Of a stretch of 64,000 bases of DNA, positions 1 to 9,945 are shown piece by piece. The stretch comes from Adineta vaga. Taxonomy: Eukaryota > Rotifera. The notes under the pieces were generated by a model. That model ran no database searches, was not told the DNA's origin, and saw only the letters and a program-made list of their open reading frames with translations. Position 1 is the first letter of the stretch. Every line of letters starts with the position of its first letter. The stretch covers positions 15,562,001 through 15,626,000 of the forward strand of contig CP075495.1 in NCBI GenBank assembly GCA_021613535.1, given 5' to 3'. The translations under genes and the position numbers were made by a program.

Positions 1-61
1 CTAATGCATTAAATTTTGCGATATTAAATATTTTCGTTTTCATAATTTTCTTAAGATGCAG

Positions 62-1431
62 TGACTGGCACAGTCTTTCACAATATTGAAAACGGTACAA
101 TCAATTCGACTACGATCGAGTTTACCGAGATCAAGTCCAATAGCGACAGAGTCAACAACGAGAGATTACACTTGTCTGTCGCCATATGGTCCAATAAAGA
201 AACGGAGAAAAACATATCAATAGAGCAAGAGAAACCTGAGACACAAACAAATCAGACGTCTACCAGTAATACATCACATGTTCCCATTACTACGACAAGA
301 AGTCCAGCAACACCAATAACAACGACTTCCATACTTGATAGAACACCAACTTCGAGTTCTACAAGTAAATCAAGTCGAGTTAACCATACGTTACTAAATG
401 GTATTCTTTACGAAGGAAACTTAATCAATGGGAAAAGACAAGGTTTTGGCATAAGTTATCATCCTGATAAAACTGTTCATACAGGTATTTATTTCAATGA
501 TAAAAGATCTGGTTCTGGATCAATGATTTGGCCTGATGGAAAGAAATATGAGGGTGAATGGATCTATGATAAAATGACAGGTGAAGGTACAATGACATGG
601 CCTGATGGTAGTAAATACACTGGTAATTTTGTTGAAGGAAAACAAAATGGAAATGGTAGTTATAATTATACAGATGGTAGACTATATAGTGGTAGTTGGA
701 AGAATGACAAAAGATCAGGTCATGGTGTGATGATATGGCCTGATGGAGGACGATACGAAGGTGATTGGTTTAATGGACAACGTAGTGGGAATGGTACGAA
801 TATGTATATCGATGGTAGAATATACAATGGTGGATGGATCAATGATAGTAGATCAGGTTATGGTATGATGACATGGTCTGAGGGTGATATATATGTGGGC
901 ACTTGGAGTAATGGCAAGAGACATGGATTGGGTACAATATATAATACTGACGGTAGGAATTACACTGGTGGTTGGGTGAATGATAGTAGGTCGGGTGAAG
1001 GTGTGATGGTTACGCCAAATGGCGATAAATATAATGGTGATTGGCTCAACGGTAAAAGATCGGGTCGCGGAATTTTCAGTTGGGCCGATGGAGATCAGTA
1101 TGATGGTAATTGGGTTGAAGGTCAAAGAAATGGTTCAGGTACAATGCAGTATATTGATGGAAGAAGATATGCAGGCAACTGGATCAATAATTGGCGATCA
1201 GGTCATGGCGTGATGACTTGGCCAGGTGGTGATCGATACGAAGGGGAATGGCTCAACGGCAGAAAGCATGGCTCAGGCAAGATACAATATGTCGACGGCA
1301 GAAACTATACTGGTGGCTGGATGAATGATAAGAAATCAGGTGAAGGTGTTATGACTTGGCCAAGTGGAAGAAGTTGTATTAGCAATTGGACAAATGATAG
1401 AGCAAGTTGTGAAGATGGCAAACGTGAGTAG
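62..1431 (+). CDS. MORN-repeat protein, 3' exon (5' part outside the window)
   Basis: About 456 codons are open from near the window edge. No ATG opens the frame. A pyrimidine-rich tract ending in AG at 60-61 looks like a splice acceptor, so this is probably an internal or last exon of a longer gene. The first ~120 residues are Ser/Thr-rich (TTTRS..TPITTTS), a likely linker or extracellular stalk. From about residue 125 to 445 there are about 14 consecutive 23-residue MORN motifs of the form YEGEW.NGKRSGxGxMxWPDG, ending in a degenerate unit containing two Cys. MORN sheets bind membranes or act as scaffolds; the role here is unknown. Consecutive motifs alternate between a WPDG type and a Y.DGR type, which implies a two-motif duplication unit. 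The stop is TAG at 1429-1431. It lies inside GTGAGT, which could also be a donor, so a further exon is possible. Confidence 0.85.
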
Positions 1432-3102
1432 AGCACTGTATTTTTAGCAAAGCACCTTTGAATTTCTTTGATTCTTTCCGAATTGAAACAGTTATTAAAC
1501 TTATTGTCTAGATACTCCTTTCCATTTGTTGGAGCCTTATGGGTATCATAGCTGTGTTTTAATTAATAACTAAGCATATCAGGATACCCCTATTTAGAAA
1601 GCGGTTTTTTCTAAAACAAAAGAACTTGGTTTTCTTTGGAGACAAGAAGATGCGCGGGAGTCTTTCGCTTCAGAATATATGTTGTTTTTCCGTAAAATAA
1701 CTAAATTGAAAAAAATATTCGGGAAAATACTGCTGTCGTATCGGCATCATTTCTCAGGAATTTTGACAGACTCTGAAAACGTTTAGTTTCGAAACACTAT
1801 TAGATAAGTCAATTTCTCATCGATTACTACAAGTCTATTGATAATAAAGTTATAGATTACATATTAATGAGCTTTTTTTGGATGATTATTTGAATAAGTA
1901 CAGAATGCTGTCTTTTCCGCTGAATTTTAATGAAAAATCGGCTCCTAAAACATTTTCAACGTTTTTTTCGAGATCTAGGATTTAGTCTTGAAAATTAAAA
2001 TAATTCTTTCAGTTTTAGATGTAATCAATAATTAGATTCTCGGAAAGAAAATAGAAAGGCCAAGTACTATCTTATGAGTCGCTAGAATTAGAGAATATTT
2101 TACTAGAATAGTTTTTTCCATGCTTGGAATATTATTTTCATTTTTGGCGCACAGCTAGATCCGACAAAACATTTACAAACATCCATCTGGTTTTTATACA
2201 CATATTTATTGAAAAAATTCTATCAAATGATCTCATGTATAGTGGTCGACCAAGAAAAGATGTTTAACCCTTTCCAGCCGGATGTATCCATATGGATATA
2301 TTTTGCCGTAGGGGGTACGGCATTTTCCAAATAGCCGGCCGGAAAGGGTTAAAAAAACTTACATAAGTATCATACCTATTCTGTCAATTACCTGAAGTGC
2401 AGTTTTTTCTATCAATTCCTTACTAAATCCTATACTCAGAAGTCGTAAATGATTTAAATCACATATACAGCTCACGAACACTAGCCCATTCATTAGTTTC
2501 TATCACCCTCTTAAAGGGAGATATACACTGAGATATTTATCTTGGAGCGAGAGGTAAATAACATTGGTGCAATCGATCACATAGAACTAGCATCAGATTT
2601 CAATTCGTTAGTATCGATAATTTTTTATAGAATTTGACTAAACACTCATGAAACATTGAGTTTTCTGGAAGGGAAAGATCAAGATAGGTCTCAGATAAAT
2701 AATTCATCGAAAGCTAGCATCGTATTCGAGATCCTCGACCCTGCTTACCCTTCGGTGAACCCTTACATGGTAGTATAATAACTTATAATTAATTAATTCG
2801 CTAATTAGCTAATTAGTATTTCGGAAAACTAACATCAGATTCGAAATCCTCGACCTCGATTACCTTCGTTGGATCATTTCCAGATTGCCATCATTAAGTT
2901 TTCAGTAGTTTAAAGAATGCTGCAATCTGATTGGCTTCGACAAACTCACAAACGCACAAACTTTTAGCATTTTATTGACCGTATTTTCTACGCTATAACC
3001 CTTCCTTTCAGAAAAGGGAATAAAACTTATTATATTTATATTATTTTAAAACTCGATGATAATAATAATTTTATTCTATATTCTATTCTTCTTATTCTTA
3101 TT
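1432..3102. other. Intergenic or intronic stretch with one MITE
   Basis: No convincing coding region was seen on either strand. It contains the piggyBac-like MITE listed separately. At about 2709-2880 there are two diverged copies, roughly 112 bp apart, of a segment with the core ATTCGAGATCCTCGACC / ATTCGAAATCCTCGACC. Just before 3103 there is a long pyrimidine-rich tract that could be a splice acceptor for the downstream NHL gene. Confidence 0.5.
2264..2352. mobile_element. piggyBac-like MITE (81 bp plus TTAA target site)
   Basis: The element runs from 2268 to 2348 and is flanked on both sides by TTAA (2264-2267 and 2349-2352), the target duplication of piggyBac transposons. Its ends are inverted repeats: CCCTTTCCAGCCGG on the left, and CCCTTTCCGGCCGG on the right read in reverse complement, one mismatch in 14. 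Inside are two further short palindromes, TATCCATATGGATA and TGCCGTA..TACGGCA, so the element can fold fully. It has no coding capacity and would need a transposase supplied in trans. The CCC start plus TTAA duplication is the established signature of the superfamily. Confidence 0.8.
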
Positions 3103-4050
3103 ATGATAGAATTTATTCCATTACGCGCAAGTTCAACTGATATTCATCCAAATGCTCGATGGAAACAAAATGGTATTACTGTTGCTGGAGGAAATGGACA
3201 AGGCAATGGAATCAATCAACTCTCACATCCACGGGGTTTGTATGTTGATGATGATCAAAATGTCTATGTCACTGATACATCAAATCGCCGTATTGTGAAA
3301 TGGAAATCGGGTGCAAAGAGTGGCCAAGTGATTGCCGGTGGAAATCAACAAGGAAGTGGAGATCATCAATTGTCCTACCCACAAGATGTGATTATTGATA
3401 AAGAGAGAGATAGTCTCATCATCTGCGACACTTCGAATAGAAGAGTGATTCGATGGCCTTGTCAAAATGGAACAAGTGGAGAAATCATCATCTCAAATAT
3501 CGATTGTTTGCGTTTGACAATGGACAAGAATGGATCTCTCTATATTGTTGATGGTGTAAAAGATGAAGTGAGACGATATGAAAGAGGAGAATGTGAAGGA
3601 AGAGTGGTTGCAGGTGGCAATGGAAATGGAAATCGTCTCGATCAACTCTCTTACCCAACATACATATTTGTCGATCGAGATCATTCAGTCTACGTGTCTG
3701 AATATGGAAATGCTCGTGTGATGAAATGGATGGAAGGTGCAAAACAAGGCATTGTTGTGGCTGGTGGTCAAGGACAAGGAAATGGTCTTACACAGTTATC
3801 ATATCCTCAAGGAGTCATTGTCGATCAATCGGGCACTGTATATGTGGCTGATAGGAGGAATGCTCGAATCATGCGTTGGTCAAAAGGAGCCACAGAAGGA
3901 AGTGTGATTGTTGGTGGAAATGGTGGAGGAAGTCAATCAAACCAATTGAATTGGCCCATGGGTTTGTCATTCGATCGACACGGTAATCTCTATGTCGTCG
4001 ACTGGCTAAATCATCGAGTACAAAAATTCAATATCGAATTCAATGGTTAA
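3103..4050 (+). CDS. NHL-repeat beta-propeller protein
   Basis: A 315-codon open frame made of NHL repeats. The blade motif V.GGNGQGN...QLS.P.G..VD....VYV.D..N.RI.KW recurs about six times (around residues 28-75, 76-120, 125-170, 175-220, 225-270, 275-312), enough for a closed six-bladed propeller. It ends on a typical last blade (NLYVVDWLNHRVQKF). NHL propellers bind proteins or other ligands; no catalytic partner domain is present. The first ATG lacks a signal peptide. A pyrimidine tract followed by ATAG just downstream (3106-3109) suggests an acceptor and a missing upstream exon that could carry a signal peptide or membrane anchor. A probable polyadenylation signal (AATAAA) lies near 4145. 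Confidence 0.85.
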   Translation: MIEFIPLRASSTDIHPNARWKQNGITVAGGNGQGNGINQLSHPRGLYVDDDQNVYVTDTSNRRIVKWKSGAKSGQVIAGGNQQGSGDHQLSYPQDVIIDKERDSLIICDTSNRRVIRWPCQNGTSGEIIISNIDCLRLTMDKNGSLYIVDGVKDEVRRYERGECEGRVVAGGNGNGNRLDQLSYPTYIFVDRDHSVYVSEYGNARVMKWMEGAKQGIVVAGGQGQGNGLTQLSYPQGVIVDQSGTVYVADRRNARIMRWSKGATEGSVIVGGNGGGSQSNQLNWPMGLSFDRHGNLYVVDWLNHRVQKFNIEFNG

Positions 4051-6223
4051 ATAATTTAAAATCAAACAACATCAAATTCATCATAAGAATATGACATAAT
4101 GACTTTCTTCAATTTTTTCTTCAATTTTTCCATCTATATTATTTTAAATAAAAGAACATAATCATCTTGAGGGTGGGTGTCGGTGTGGGTATGTTTAAAG
4201 TTTTCTGTGAAGTTTTTCATGCTTCCTAGACTTGGATGTTCCAGTAACATGATGTCAAGAATTTCAAATCATTGAAAGAATAATTGAAAAATCCTGCATA
4301 CAGAAGAAAATGGTGATAGTAATAATACTTGAAACTGTTTAAATTTTATTGACAAACATGAATATCAAGAATTTCAAAGATTCTCATGTTGCTGAAGTAG
4401 TCGAAACGTTAGGAAATCTTTTTTTTTTGAATTTCAATGTATACTAGCAAGAAAAACGGAGTTCGTGAAATGCTTGGAATCAATACTTTCTTCTGCAGTA
4501 ATGTCAAATTTGAAACTTGAATTTAATTGAAATTTCTACTATTCAAGTTTTCTTTCAGCTAGCTGTTTCAGTTTTGAATTTTCAATTTCAGAATATTGAG
4601 TGATTCAAGCTACAAGTTAAGTTTTTTTTCCAGAGTTAGATTATTCAACTTCTTCACTATTTCAATGAACTATTCAGATCTGAATTTTTCTGATTTATTG
4701 AAAGCGAACTGTCTAATGTGAGTGTTAATAGTACTTAAGTACACTATTGGTCGGACACGACAGTATTCAGTTTTTTTGTTTGAATAAGATAAATAGGGCT
4801 TCATAACTCTCAGTAAGTGAGAAGTTCTAAATATTTTGATATAGATATTCTTGAGATGCATGTATACCCCCGCGAGGTGATGCTGGTGTATCGATTGATT
4901 CAATTCTGTTTTTCTTTTTTCGGTTGTTGATTTTGTGTTGTTATAATATTTGCGCAGGTGAAACACCGGCACCTATTTGAATTTGTTTTTTTTCTTTGCA
5001 GTGATTATGGAGATGGTGATGGTGGTAGCACGCCAAAACAAGTACTTGAGGATGCACTAGCGTACCTTCTGGTCAAGACTCCGTGACATCCTCACTCGCA
5101 GTGCTAATAGAGTTGAATCAATAATTGAATATTAGATACCTCAATAATTGAGAATTGAAATGAAAGTTGTATAGTAAGAATTTCAATTGAAATTAACTAA
5201 CTAATGCAGTTAAAATTGATTGTACACTAAGCTTTCATCTGTAAAATCAACGTTTTAACGACTCATCTGGCTTTCTTCATGCAAATTTCATATTCATTTC
5301 ACTCCGTGACTGTTGGAATCTTTGTCTTCCGAACAGCACGATTAATTATGCAGTGTACATCAGAGTATACAACTTTGAAAACTGTTGGTCATCATGTATG
5401 AACAGCAACCATATTTAGAATATCAAATAGAACCAACGAATCAGCATTTTTTCAATGATACTTGAGAAACAGGTTGCATCTAGATGATTCAGTTTTCATC
5501 GGATTCAATAGAGAGCATGAACGGAAATTTGTCTTTTGGAGCTTCAAATTCTTGAAGTTCTATTATGGTTAGTAACATCAGCACCTAGGAACTGTCTGAA
5601 AATTCAGGAAATCCTTGAAACTTCTTAAAACGAAACTATTTGTGATAGTATTTAAAGAATCAATAATTATTACAATTCATGATTTTAGACATTTATATTC
5701 TTTAATCAGACTATAACTCGAGGGTGTGGGTGTGGTAATTTTGAGCAAATTTCTAAACGCTTTCCTACTCAGAATTTGATACTGATTCCGAATATATACG
5801 TGCATCGGGGCTTAGTTTTTTTAGCCACAATCATGCCTTATAGTGCTACTCGTCCATTGTGTATATGGATTGAGCAAAGATATCAACTGTTGATAACTGA
5901 TTGTTATTACAGTGTTGATATGTGAGTATATAGATCCTCATACAATAACATTGCAGAATTCACCTAGATAAAATATTCTGTAGAAGAGTGCCATCTAACG
6001 CAATCATAATTGGTTGGTATTGGTACGACATTGTGTTCTAAAAATTGGATTTTTTCCCTTCCCTGTTCTCTTCATTATATTCATGGAATATTCCGATCCG
6101 ATGTATCATCGGATGATAAATATTAATGTTTTTTTAGTATAATTTCACTAATACATTTGAAGTCTACCCAACGTTTTTATTCAGGAATTTTAGAATAAAT
6201 TTGTTTTTTTTCATTAAGATTTC
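4051..6223. other. Long non-coding interval with two telomere-like tracts
   Basis: No gene was recognised. Two short G-rich tracts resemble the bdelloid telomere repeat: 4169-4190 (GAGGGTGGGTGTCGGTGTGG) and 5720-5736 (GAGGGTGTGGGTGTGGT). At 4990-5087 a good acceptor (TTTCTTTGCAG) precedes a short open stretch that reads DYGDGDGGSTPKQ and ends in TGA. It could be a last exon of an unseen gene, but no upstream exon was found. Confidence 0.4.
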
Positions 6224-7760
6224 ATGGATTATTTAGTAAAAGACACTGTTATGAAAGGCTCGAATCTTCATACATTACCTGTTGAACTTATTTATCGTGT
6301 TCTTGATCATCTCGATATGCAAACAATCTTACTTTCAACTTATGATGTTTGTATACGAATGAATACAATAATTGATACATATCAACCATATAAAGTATAA
6401 ACTTTATCAATATTTATCTCAATATAAATAATTATATATATGTAGTCATGTACTAAACTTGATCTTCGATATAAAAACATCAATGATGAAAAAATAAAAC
6501 ATTTAGTTAATGGATTAAAAATGAACAGGGTAAGATAATTTTCATATTTATATATCACTATTCTTTTAAATACAGACACTTACAAAGTTGGATCTTACAG
6601 GAAATGAAATCGATGATGAAGGAGCAAATTATATGGGTAATATGTTACAAATGAACACAGTATATCAACATAGTTTTCATTCATTAAAGAATGTCATTAT
6701 TGTCTTTTTAAATAGATACTTACAGAACTGAATTTTTCAACAAATAAAATCGGTGATAAAGGAATACAATATTTGGCTAATGCATTAAAAACGAATACAG
6801 TCTGGCATATTATTTTTTTGTTTCTGTTTATTCATCATTCTTTTGTATGATAGACATTAACTGACTTGGAACTTATCAAAAACAAAATTGGTAATCAAGG
6901 AGCACAATATTTAGCTGATACATTAAAAGTCAATACGGTACAGTATAGTTTCTATTCCTATCTAATATACATATTCTTTATTTTCTTCTAAAACAGACAT
7001 TAAAAAATCTTGTTCTTAATGCGAATCAAATCGACGAAGAAGGAACAGAATATTTGGCGGATGCATTAAAAAGCAATACAGTGCGACAAATCATTATCTT
7101 TTATCGAATCGATATTCATTGATTTAATTTGAAATAGACCTTAACAAAGCTTTCACTCAATGCAAATCAAATTGGTGTTCATGGAGCACTATGTTTAGCA
7201 AATGCAATAAAAACAAATATGGTTCTATAGAATTTCTATTATCATTAATCATATTTTCGTGTTTTTTTACATAGACACTTACAGAATTACATCTTGGATG
7301 GGCGAACATAGGTCAACAAGGAGCAGAATATTTTGCTGATATATTGAAAACTAATACAGTTAGATAATTTCTTTTCTTATCTATTAAATATTCATTATTT
7401 ATATTTAATACAGACACTTATAGAATTGGATCTTGGTGGAAATGACATTGGAGATCGAGGAGCACTTTCTTTAAGTAATGCATTACATAATAATAATGTA
7501 GGATACGACATGTTTCATATATCTATGATAATCATTTCATATAGACATTGAAAATCTTGGCTATTGATCGTAATGGAATTAGTCGTTCGATGAAAATTGA
7601 TTTCAAATCTACTTTAACAATTATTCCAAGAACAATTCATTTCGAAAATGGAGAATATATAACTAGTGATAGAAAACGTTTTGGTTCGACACAAACATCG
7701 TTTCCATGGGAAGAAAATCAAAACCATACGCACGATTATGGTACAAGATGTTTTTTTTGA
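6224..7760 (+). CDS. F-box-like/LRR protein, ten exons, one LRR per exon
   Basis: Assembled by hand: exons 6224-6394, 6446-6529, 6576-6659, 6716-6799, 6854-6937, 6997-7080, 7138-7221, 7275-7358, 7414-7497 and 7545-7760. All introns are phase 0, GT..AG and about 46-60 bp. Total 352 aa. Exon 1 encodes an F-box-like motif (LHTLPVELIYRVLDHLDM). Exons 2-9 are each exactly 84 nt and each encodes one 28-residue leucine-rich repeat of ribonuclease-inhibitor type, for example TLTKLDLTGNEIDDEGANYM. The last exon carries half a repeat plus a polar tail. The family role is protein binding, possibly as a ubiquitin-ligase adaptor; the substrate is unknown. The exon/repeat registration strongly supports the model. 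Confidence 0.88.
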
Positions 7761-7820
7761 AAATTTTGTTATATTTTAATTAAGAAAATATACATGAAAA
7801 AACACTTTAATCAATTAAAT

Positions 7821-8749
7821 TTAAGATTGAATAATAAATGGATCAGCTTTATGTCGAAATGATTGATTATCTTCACTCATTAATGGAACAGATGCATATT
7901 GAACATTATATGCAGAACGAAGAGCATTGCTACGATTTGATGATGAACAATGTAATGTTAAACTAGAGAAGACAACAATACTTCCAATGGGACATGTTAC
8001 TTCAATACCTGGATCACTTCCAAAATATCCAATCAAATCTGGACTAGATTCATCTTTTCGATGTTGATAACAAGGAAATTTGACTTCAGTTGATGGTCGT
8101 GGTTTATCCGACCAATTGATATGATGATTTTCATCTTCCAAAGGATTTTGTTCAATTGGTAAAACAGAAATAGTTCCATTCGTTGATGTCATTTCAGTTA
8201 ATGCACACCAACAACTCAAATATGGTGTATGTTGATAAGGAACATAACCACTATCTTGATGCCAAGCAAATGTTGTTCTTTCAGGATTTATTTTTCCTTC
8301 TTGTCCACGTTTAACAACAATTTCTGAATGAGTATAATACACTGTTTCACCCAATACCGCTATACAAAACACAATGATATTCTTTTTGTTCTAAGTTTCA
8401 TGAAATGTTTTTACCTTTTGTTATTTGTTTCATATATGAACTAAAGATAATTTTATTCATTTCTGGTTCATTATCTTCATGCATAAAGAAAAAATATTTT
8501 CCATCTGTTGAACATTGAATCAATCCATCGACTTTTAATTCGATTTTTAAATCCTGATCACGTTTCTCAATTGCACGTTGAATAATTTCAGTCATGATTT
8601 CAATATGTTCATGTGGAATTACAGATGGAAGAATAAAATAACTAAAATGAAATAGATCAATCTAAATCTTCGAAATTTTCTTCTTACCCATGTTCATCAA
8701 ATTGTTTTAAATGTTCGGGAGTTACTAACAATAAGTTTTCAGTTGACAT
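7821..8749 (-). CDS. Phytanoyl-CoA dioxygenase (PhyH) family protein
   Basis: Three exons on the minus strand: 8749-8688, 8641-8415 and 8359-7821, in frame across all junctions, 275 aa. The start MSTENLLLVTPEHLKQFDEH followed by GYFILPSVI is the usual N-terminus of the family. The Fe(II) triad is visible: HQD in the segment WHQDSGY and a distal His in LTLHCSSS. A following Arg (LRSAYNVQY) fits 2-oxoglutarate binding. The enzyme should be an Fe(II)/2-oxoglutarate-dependent hydroxylase; the substrate cannot be told from sequence, and many family members do not act on phytanoyl-CoA. Length and motif spacing are normal for bacterial-type PhyH proteins. All active-site residues are intact, so it is probably functional. 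Confidence 0.85.
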
Positions 8750-8977
8750 ATTCACTGTATGTATGTGTTTTTTTATCAATGGTTGAATATATATGTAAAA
8801 GATAAAAGTTGAAATAAAGATAAAAAGTACGTGTGACTTTAGATCTCAAAGAAAAAAAGGCAGGAACATTTATATTTTAAAAAAAAGACAAATGAAAGAA
8901 CTATTTTCTGGATAGCAGACATGATTTTCATCACATAAAAGCAAAGTGAAGCAAACATTATTTCTTTTTAAATAAAA

Positions 8978-9590
8978 ATGTATTTGACTTCAATCAGTTT
9001 ATTATTGCTTCCTGTAATCGATTCTTTAGTAACAGTTCAAATTCATCGTTATTCAGTTTATCAACCTCATTCACCTTGTGCTTTTCTAAGTAATGCCACT
9101 TGGTCAAATGAAGTATCAATTCAATCATGTATTTGGCAATGTGTAGAAGAATATGATTGTCAAACTGCTATTTAATTTCATAATGAAAAAGTTTGTTCAA
9201 TGTTTGCAGAATTATGTCAAACAGGTTATATAAAATCAGTTGGGAATCTTCGATCAAGTGTTATTTGTTATCGAAAGAACCATGGTAATTGATAGTTGAA
9301 ATTATGTATAACAAGAAAAAACTTTTCTTTTCAGAACCTCTCATTGCTTGTTCTACTTCTGCGACAACAAATACAGAATGTGAGATTTTTGTTTTTCTTT
9401 CTACCTTGTCAATGTATGAATGACTTTCTGTTTTTAGCAACATCATCTATTCTGGTGGCTCCTTACTCTCTCACTAGTTATCGAGGTAAAATTGGTGAAA
9501 TTTATACATTTTATGTTACTGGATCTTGTTCTGGCGGTACGGCATATGGTACAACAAATTATACAGATGACTCATATCTTGAGGGTGTGA
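8978..9590 (+). pseudogene. Secreted PAN/Apple-LCCL gene, interrupted by a stop and truncated
   Basis: Exons 8978-9284, 9335-9379 and 9438 to about 9580 join in frame. The start MYLTSISLLLLPVIDSLV is a signal peptide. Next comes a PAN/Apple-like Cys-rich domain (PHSPCAFLSN, CIWQCVEEYDCQ), then a Ser/Thr linker, then the start of an LCCL domain (YGTTNYTDDSYL). Two defects are visible: an in-frame TAA at 9173-9175 within the PAN domain, and loss of the rest of the LCCL domain. The homology stops exactly where a telomere-like tract (GAGGGTGTGAG, from 9581) begins. Splice sites are preserved, so decay looks recent. It may be a pseudogene, or a sequencing error may explain the single stop; the truncation cannot be explained that way. 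Confidence 0.7.
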
Positions 9591-9620
9591 GTCTCTTGTA
9601 TTCACCCTCCACCTCTCAAG
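9579..9620. repeat. Telomere-like inverted tract at a gene breakpoint
   Basis: CTTGAGGGTGTGAG is followed by CACCCTCCACCTCTCAAG, an imperfect inverted pair. The left arm abuts the broken LCCL domain. The same GAGGGTGTG core occurs at 4169, 5720, 20728, 32285 and 38191, and reversed at 31613-31630. Confidence 0.5.
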
Positions 9621-9625
9621 AATGA

Positions 9626-9945
9626 CTGAATCGAAAAAGTCTCAAATTTATAACACAAATAGGGGACGTGACAAGCTATGCAAAGAATAAAAAAGAATTG
9701 TCTCCACAACCTCTACGTGGAAATAGCAGCTAGCTCTCAATATTTTGTCCGAAAACTTTTCCTATCAGCCGTTATAAACAATTTGAGAATCTCTTTTCTT
9801 TGTAATGACGCATTCGTATAAATCATTTTTATGCAATAAAAAAATATATTTATTTACGCATCATTTCATAATAAATGAGTCATTGAAAGAAAGTAAGATT
9901 GCATTTTATTATGTAAATACTTTTTATCACGTGAAAAGTATAGTA
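9626..9945. other. Short intergenic region upstream of the F-box gene
   Basis: AT-rich, no recognisable element. The downstream frame stays open upstream to 9805, but the F-box begins at the ATG at 9946, so this stretch is taken as 5' untranslated or promoter sequence. Confidence 0.4.

Noticed and set aside
853-1125. Minus-strand open frame across the MORN repeats
   Set aside because: Shadow of the repetitive coding strand; no recognisable motif.
4990-5087. Possible last exon (DYGDGDGGSTPKQ...) after a good acceptor
   Set aside because: No partner exon was found upstream and the product is too short to recognise.
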